Source of the DNA: Roseisolibacter agri
GTDB lineage: Bacteria > Gemmatimonadota > Gemmatimonadetes > Gemmatimonadales > Gemmatimonadaceae
DNA: 64,000 nt
Reading direction: 5' to 3'
Assembly: GCF_030159095.1 (NCBI RefSeq)
Contig: NZ_BRXS01000007.1
Location: 124,001-188,000 of the forward strand
The notes beneath the pieces are model-generated. The model was given only the letters and a program-made list of their open reading frames with translations, did not search any database and was not told the DNA's origin. Below, piece by piece: positions 60,817 through 64,000 of the stretch. A program made the position numbers and the translations under genes. Position 1 is the stretch's first letter; each line of letters opens with the position of its first letter.

Positions 60817-62265
60817 ATGCGCCCCCGGACCGCGACCCTCCTCGCGTGCGGCGCCCTGCTGCTGGGCGCGTGCACGCTACCGACACCCGCCGCGGTCCGA
60901 CCGCAGCCGGTGACGGCCACGGGGCTCGCGGCCGCGGAGCAGGCGCTGCGCACGGCGCTGTCGGCCGGAAGCTGGGACGACGCGGTGGCGCGTGCGACCG
61001 ATCCGCAGCGCGGCGCGCCGGACGATGCGCTGCTGCGCGCGCTCTACGCCGGCACGACGGAGTACTACGCGGGTCGCTGGCGCGAGAGCGCCGCGGCGTT
61101 CGAGCGGGCGGCGACCCTCGCCGACGAGCGCGTGACGTGGCGGCTGTCGCGCGGCGCGCTGGCGCTCGCGTCGAGCGACCGCGCGCTCCCGTACGTGCCC
61201 GGCGAGAACGAGGTCCTGCTCGCGCACCAGTACGCGCTGCTCGCGTACGCGCAGGCGGGCGACCGCGAGGGCGCGGCCGTGGAGGCGCGCCGCATCGGCG
61301 CGCTGCTGGAGCGCCAGGGACCCGCGGCCGATCCGCGCGAGCGCGCCACGCACGCCGTGCTGCGCTACCTCAGCGGCGTCGCGTTCGAGATGGCCGGCGA
61401 GCGCGAGGACGCCGCCGTCGCCTATCGCAACGCGCGCACGCTGGGCGCCGACGGCCTGCTGCCGGAGCCTGCACGCGCGACACGTGCGGTGGGGTCGCCG
61501 ACGGGCGAGGTGGTCGTGCTGATCGAGCGCGGCTTCGTCGCACATCGCGTCTCCACGCGGATGCAGCTGCGCGTCGCGGGCGACAGCGCCGACGACGACG
61601 CGGCGCGGCTCGCGACGCGTCTGGGCGCCGCGCTCGGCGACGGCGCCCTCTGGTCGGACGACGTGCCGGCGGTCCTCGCGCTTGACGACGACGCGCCGAG
61701 GCGGCGCGCGCATGGCGGCAGCCTGCTGGCGCTCGCATGGCCCGCGCTGCGGCGCGCGCGCGACGTCGCGCCGCTCGCCGGCCTCGTGTCGCCCACCGAC
61801 GCCGTCGTGCGCATCGTCAGCGCGTGGCGCGGGCTGGGCGCGGAGTCGGTCGGGCTGTCGCGGACGCCGGTGCTGCTGCGCGCGGACCTGTCCGACGCGG
61901 TGGCCGCGGACTTCCGCCGCGACCGCAGCTGGCTGGTGACGCGCCTCGTGGCGCGCGCCGCCGTGCGGCAGGCGATCGTCGCGCAGGCGCGCCGTCGCGC
62001 GCGCCCGCTCGGCGATCTCGTCGCGTCCGTCGGCACGCTGGTCGAGCAGGCCGACACGCGCTCGTGGCACCTGCTGCCCGCGCGGCTGGAGGTGGTGCGG
62101 CTGCGCCTGCCCGCCGGCGCGCAGCCACTCGCGGTCGACGTCGGCGGTCACACGCGCCAGCTCGGCGTGGTGCAGGTGGTCGCTGGCGGTCTCACGCTGT
62201 TCCCCGTACGACTCTGGCGGGACGATGCGCCCGCCGCGGCGCACGTCGCCGACGCCGGCATCTGA
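60817..62265 (+). CDS. COG3014-like lipoprotein
   Basis: 482 aa. Lipobox LLLGAC (Cys19). The first half is helical with TPR character (ATDPQRGAPDDALLRAL, YAGRWRESAAAFERAATLAD, YALLAYAQAGDREGAAVEARR, YLSGVAFEMAGEREDAAVAYRNA). The second half is alpha/beta with GEVVVLIERGFVAHRV and LARAAVRQAIVAQARR-like stretches matching COG3014. It starts 4 bp after the TPR lipoprotein. COG3014 genes are regularly found beside LpoB; their biochemical role is not established. Confidence 0.85.
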   Translation: MRPRTATLLACGALLLGACTLPTPAAVRPQPVTATGLAAAEQALRTALSAGSWDDAVARATDPQRGAPDDALLRALYAGTTEYYAGRWRESAAAFERAATLADERVTWRLSRGALALASSDRALPYVPGENEVLLAHQYALLAYAQAGDREGAAVEARRIGALLERQGPAADPRERATHAVLRYLSGVAFEMAGEREDAAVAYRNARTLGADGLLPEPARATRAVGSPTGEVVVLIERGFVAHRVSTRMQLRVAGDSADDDAARLATRLGAALGDGALWSDDVPAVLALDDDAPRRRAHGGSLLALAWPALRRARDVAPLAGLVSPTDAVVRIVSAWRGLGAESVGLSRTPVLLRADLSDAVAADFRRDRSWLVTRLVARAAVRQAIVAQARRRARPLGDLVASVGTLVEQADTRSWHLLPARLEVVRLRLPAGAQPLAVDVGGHTRQLGVVQVVAGGLTLFPVRLWRDDAPAAAHVADAGI

Positions 62266-62354
62266 GCACGCGACCGATCAGCGTCCGATCCCCCGAAACC
62301 GCGCGCGTCGCGGTCGCGTCGTGTCAGGGTCGGCTCCATCCACCGGACATCCCC

Positions 62355-63092
62355 ATGCGCCCATATCCCCCCGCCGCGCTGCTCGGCGCCCTGCTGCTTC
62401 CCGCCGTGGCTGCCGCGCAGACCACGTTCACGATCGACTCGCTCGGGCCCGCGACCAACGGTGGCGAGCCGCGCTTCCAGGGCGGCGTCGCGCTCTCGCT
62501 CGGCCAGCCGGTGCACGAGTTCCGGCAGTACGTGGCGGACGGCATCGGTGCCTCGGGGCACGCGCTCTATCGCCTGGGCGGCAGCGGCGCATTCGCGATG
62601 CGCGTGGACGCGGGCTTCGTGCAGTACGGCTCCGAGACGAAGCGCATCCCGTGGAACGACAACGTCGGCCGCGTCACCGTCGACCTCACGACCCGCAACA
62701 ACATCTTCTGGGCGGGCGTCGGCCCGCACCTGATGGTGCCGCGCGGCCCCGTGCGCCCGTACGTGACCGGCTCGGTGGGCTTCGCGGTGTTCAACACGAA
62801 CTCCTCGATCCGCGACCGCGACAGCGACCAGGAGATCGCGAGCGACAACAACGCCACCGACGGCACGTGGGCGATGAGCGGCGGCGGCGGCCTCCTGATC
62901 CCGGTCGCGCGCAACGCCCGCTCGCTGTTCTTCCTCGACCTGGGCGCACGCTACCACCGGAACGGCCGCGTGACCTACCTGCGCGAGGGCGGCATCACCG
63001 ACCTGCCGGGCGGCGGCGTGCAGTACGACAAGATCCGGAGCGAGGGCGATCTCTGGACGTTCCAGATCGGTGTCTCGGTTGGCGGGCGGTAA
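62355..63092 (+). CDS. Outer-membrane beta-barrel protein
   Basis: 245 aa. Sec signal 1-21 (LLPAVAAAQ). Alternating amphipathic strands with aromatic ends: GGVALSLGQPVHEFRQY, MRVDAGFVQYGSETK, NIFWAGVGPHLMV, VRPYVTGSVGFAVFN, WAMSGGGGLLIPV, FFLDLGARYHRNGRV and LWTFQIGVSVGG. This resembles OmpA/OprF-like eight-stranded porin-type domains. It follows the lipoprotein operon after 89 bp. Function unknown. Confidence 0.8.
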   Translation: MRPYPPAALLGALLLPAVAAAQTTFTIDSLGPATNGGEPRFQGGVALSLGQPVHEFRQYVADGIGASGHALYRLGGSGAFAMRVDAGFVQYGSETKRIPWNDNVGRVTVDLTTRNNIFWAGVGPHLMVPRGPVRPYVTGSVGFAVFNTNSSIRDRDSDQEIASDNNATDGTWAMSGGGGLLIPVARNARSLFFLDLGARYHRNGRVTYLREGGITDLPGGGVQYDKIRSEGDLWTFQIGVSVGGR

Positions 63093-63223
63093 CTGAGAGC
63101 GTCGAGCGGCGAGCGGCGAGCGGGTTCCTCGGCGCGGCTGGCAGCGGGCGTGCGGGGCCGGCCACGCGGCGGGAGAGAGTGAGCGCCGAGCGCGGAGCGT
63201 TAGCTGACGCGATGATGCTTGTA

Positions 63224-63345
63224 GGCGGGGGCGGCGTGGGTGGGCAGAGGCGACCTGCGAGATCACCAAGGAGACTCGTGCACAGCAACGAGGCTCCGCA
63301 GCGTGAGATCGCTGGGAGCCGGAGCCCGCCCGCGCCGCCCCCGCC
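63224..63345. repeat. Long structured inverted repeat
   Basis: 22-bp outer stem (63224-63245 with 63324-63345, two G.U-compatible mismatches) that encloses a 10-bp hairpin (63270-63279 with 63288-63297). It lies in the 266-bp gap 63093-63358 between convergent genes. It may be a bidirectional terminator, a repeat element or a structured RNA. Confidence 0.6.
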
Positions 63346-63358
63346 GGCGCGACTATCC

Positions 63359-63820
63359 CTAGTCGTCCACCCCGCGTCGTCGCTCGCGCTTCTTGTCGGA
63401 GTGCTTCTTCTTCTCGTCCAGGCGCTTCGCCTTGGCGGCGCGCGAGGGCTTGGTCGCCCGCCGCACCTTCGGCACCACGAGCGCCGCGCGCACCAGGTTC
63501 GCGAGCCGCCCCTCCGCCGCGTCGCGGTTCTGCCGCTGGCTGCGATGCTCGCTCGCCACCACGCGGATGTTGCCGTCCGCGTCCAGCCGCGACGCCAGCC
63601 GCTCCAGCAGCCGCTCGCGCTGCGCGTCGCTCGGCGCGCGCGAGGTGCGCACGTTCCACCGCAGCTCGATGCGCGTGCTCGACGTGTTGACGTGTTGCCC
63701 GCCCGGGCCGCCGGCGCGCGTGGCCTTCGCGTCCAGCTCCGCGCGCGGGATCGCGAGTGCGGGGCTCACGATCAGGACGTCGTCACCCTCCTCGAGCGTC
63801 GGCGGGACCGGCGCGCTCAC
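63359..63820 (-). CDS. arfB: ArfB-type ribosome-rescue peptidyl-tRNA hydrolase
   Basis: 153 aa from GTG 63820. Catalytic GGQ (residues 40-42) in AGGPGGQHVNTSSTRI and a basic C-terminal tail (AKRLDEKKKHSDKKRERRR) that inserts in the mRNA channel. RF1/RF2 codon-recognition domains are absent. It frees ribosomes stalled without a stop codon. It overlaps the upstream partial gene by 4 bp. Confidence 0.95.
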   Translation of the reverse strand: MSAPVPPTLEEGDDVLIVSPALAIPRAELDAKATRAGGPGGQHVNTSSTRIELRWNVRTSRAPSDAQRERLLERLASRLDADGNIRVVASEHRSQRQNRDAAEGRLANLVRAALVVPKVRRATKPSRAAKAKRLDEKKKHSDKKRERRRGVDD

Positions 63821-64000
63821 TCGCCGCCCTCCGCGGTGCGGCGCGCGATGCGGTCGCAGCCCAGCGCGTCCAGGCGGCCCTTCACGCGGTCGGGCGCCGT
63901 CAGCGCGGCCTCGTTCTCGGGCGCGGCGAACACTGCGAGGTACTCGTTCGGCGACGTCTGGTGGAAGCTCGTCTGTCGGTAGCCCATCGCCTCCAGCTCG
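63817..64000 (-). CDS. Hypothetical protein, 5' end outside the window
   Basis: The last 60 residues are visible, ending DRVKGRLDALGCDRIARRTAEGGE, with GYRQTSFHQTSPNEYLAVF near the edge. No family is recognised from this fragment. Its TGA overlaps the GTG of arfB (GTGA), so the two are translationally coupled. Confidence 0.75.
   Translation of the reverse strand, partial: ELEAMGYRQTSFHQTSPNEYLAVFAAPENEAALTAPDRVKGRLDALGCDRIARRTAEGGE

Noticed and set aside
63093-63125. Short GCGGCGA repeats after the outer-membrane gene
   Set aside because: Only two or three imperfect units in very GC-rich DNA; compatible with chance.

Overview
The window is very GC-rich DNA (about 73-74% by eye) packed with genes on both strands. 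It has no rRNA, tRNA, CRISPR array, insertion sequence or phage gene that I can see. Many proteins carry Sec, lipoprotein or Tat signals. There is an LpoB-like outer-membrane penicillin-binding-protein activator, an outer-membrane beta-barrel protein and a PEP-CTERM protein, so the host is a diderm. The mix of soluble Ser/Thr kinase-TolB-TPR proteins, DUF5117-type zinc proteases, M56/BlaI pairs, hybrid histidine kinases and GC-rich sigma70-like promoters suggests Gemmatimonadota. That assignment is inference from gene content, not from a marker gene.

Layout. 1-4457: two tandem periplasmic-binding proteins coupled to a membrane hybrid histidine kinase. 4464-8092: its own promoter and a three-gene run of membrane or exported proteins of unknown role. 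8125-19025: an LprI-like protein, a Ser/Thr kinase with TPRs, a cation/proton antiporter, a PQQ-type sugar dehydrogenase, a MEDS-domain hybrid kinase and a DUF5117-like zinc protease. 19042-22513: terminator, repeat element, a DUF3108 protein, a GbsR/MarR regulator with a clear promoter and operator, an HNH nuclease, a hypothetical protein and a cold-shock gene. 22515-29996: serine hydrolase, small membrane protein, a duplicated-domain exported protein, cupin, two ZIP-family transporters and a FUSC-family protein. 30022-36761: nicotinate phosphoribosyltransferase, a Rieske operon with two four-helix membrane proteins, MOSC protein, clan GH-A glycosidase and B3/B4 protein. 36896-39748: M56 peptidase, BlaI-type repressor, DUF2306 protein and PEP-CTERM protein.

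39902-41085 is a lower-GC patch with a BPSL0067-type amidase and an exported partner. 41381-50072: cupin, a conserved exported protein, a di-haem cytochrome c, a triple-VanZ-like protein, erythromycin esterase, MATE and CPBP proteins. 50071-58848: M28 peptidase, Y-family polymerase, D-threonine-aldolase-like enzyme, RidA, an esterase, an Hsp15-like S4 protein, a CHAD-CYTH protein and a CPXCG protein. 59134-63092: LpoB-like / TPR lipoprotein / COG3014-like operon, then an outer-membrane protein. 63359-64000: ArfB coupled to an unknown partial gene.

Working together: several genes are translationally coupled by 1-4 bp overlaps (binding protein-kinase, the ZIP pair, the Rieske operon, M56-BlaI, CHAD/CYTH-Hsp15, ArfB). 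Intergenic DNA is rich in long hairpins, including two families of dispersed palindromic repeats. Three genes have -10 hexamers placed so that their mRNAs should be leaderless.
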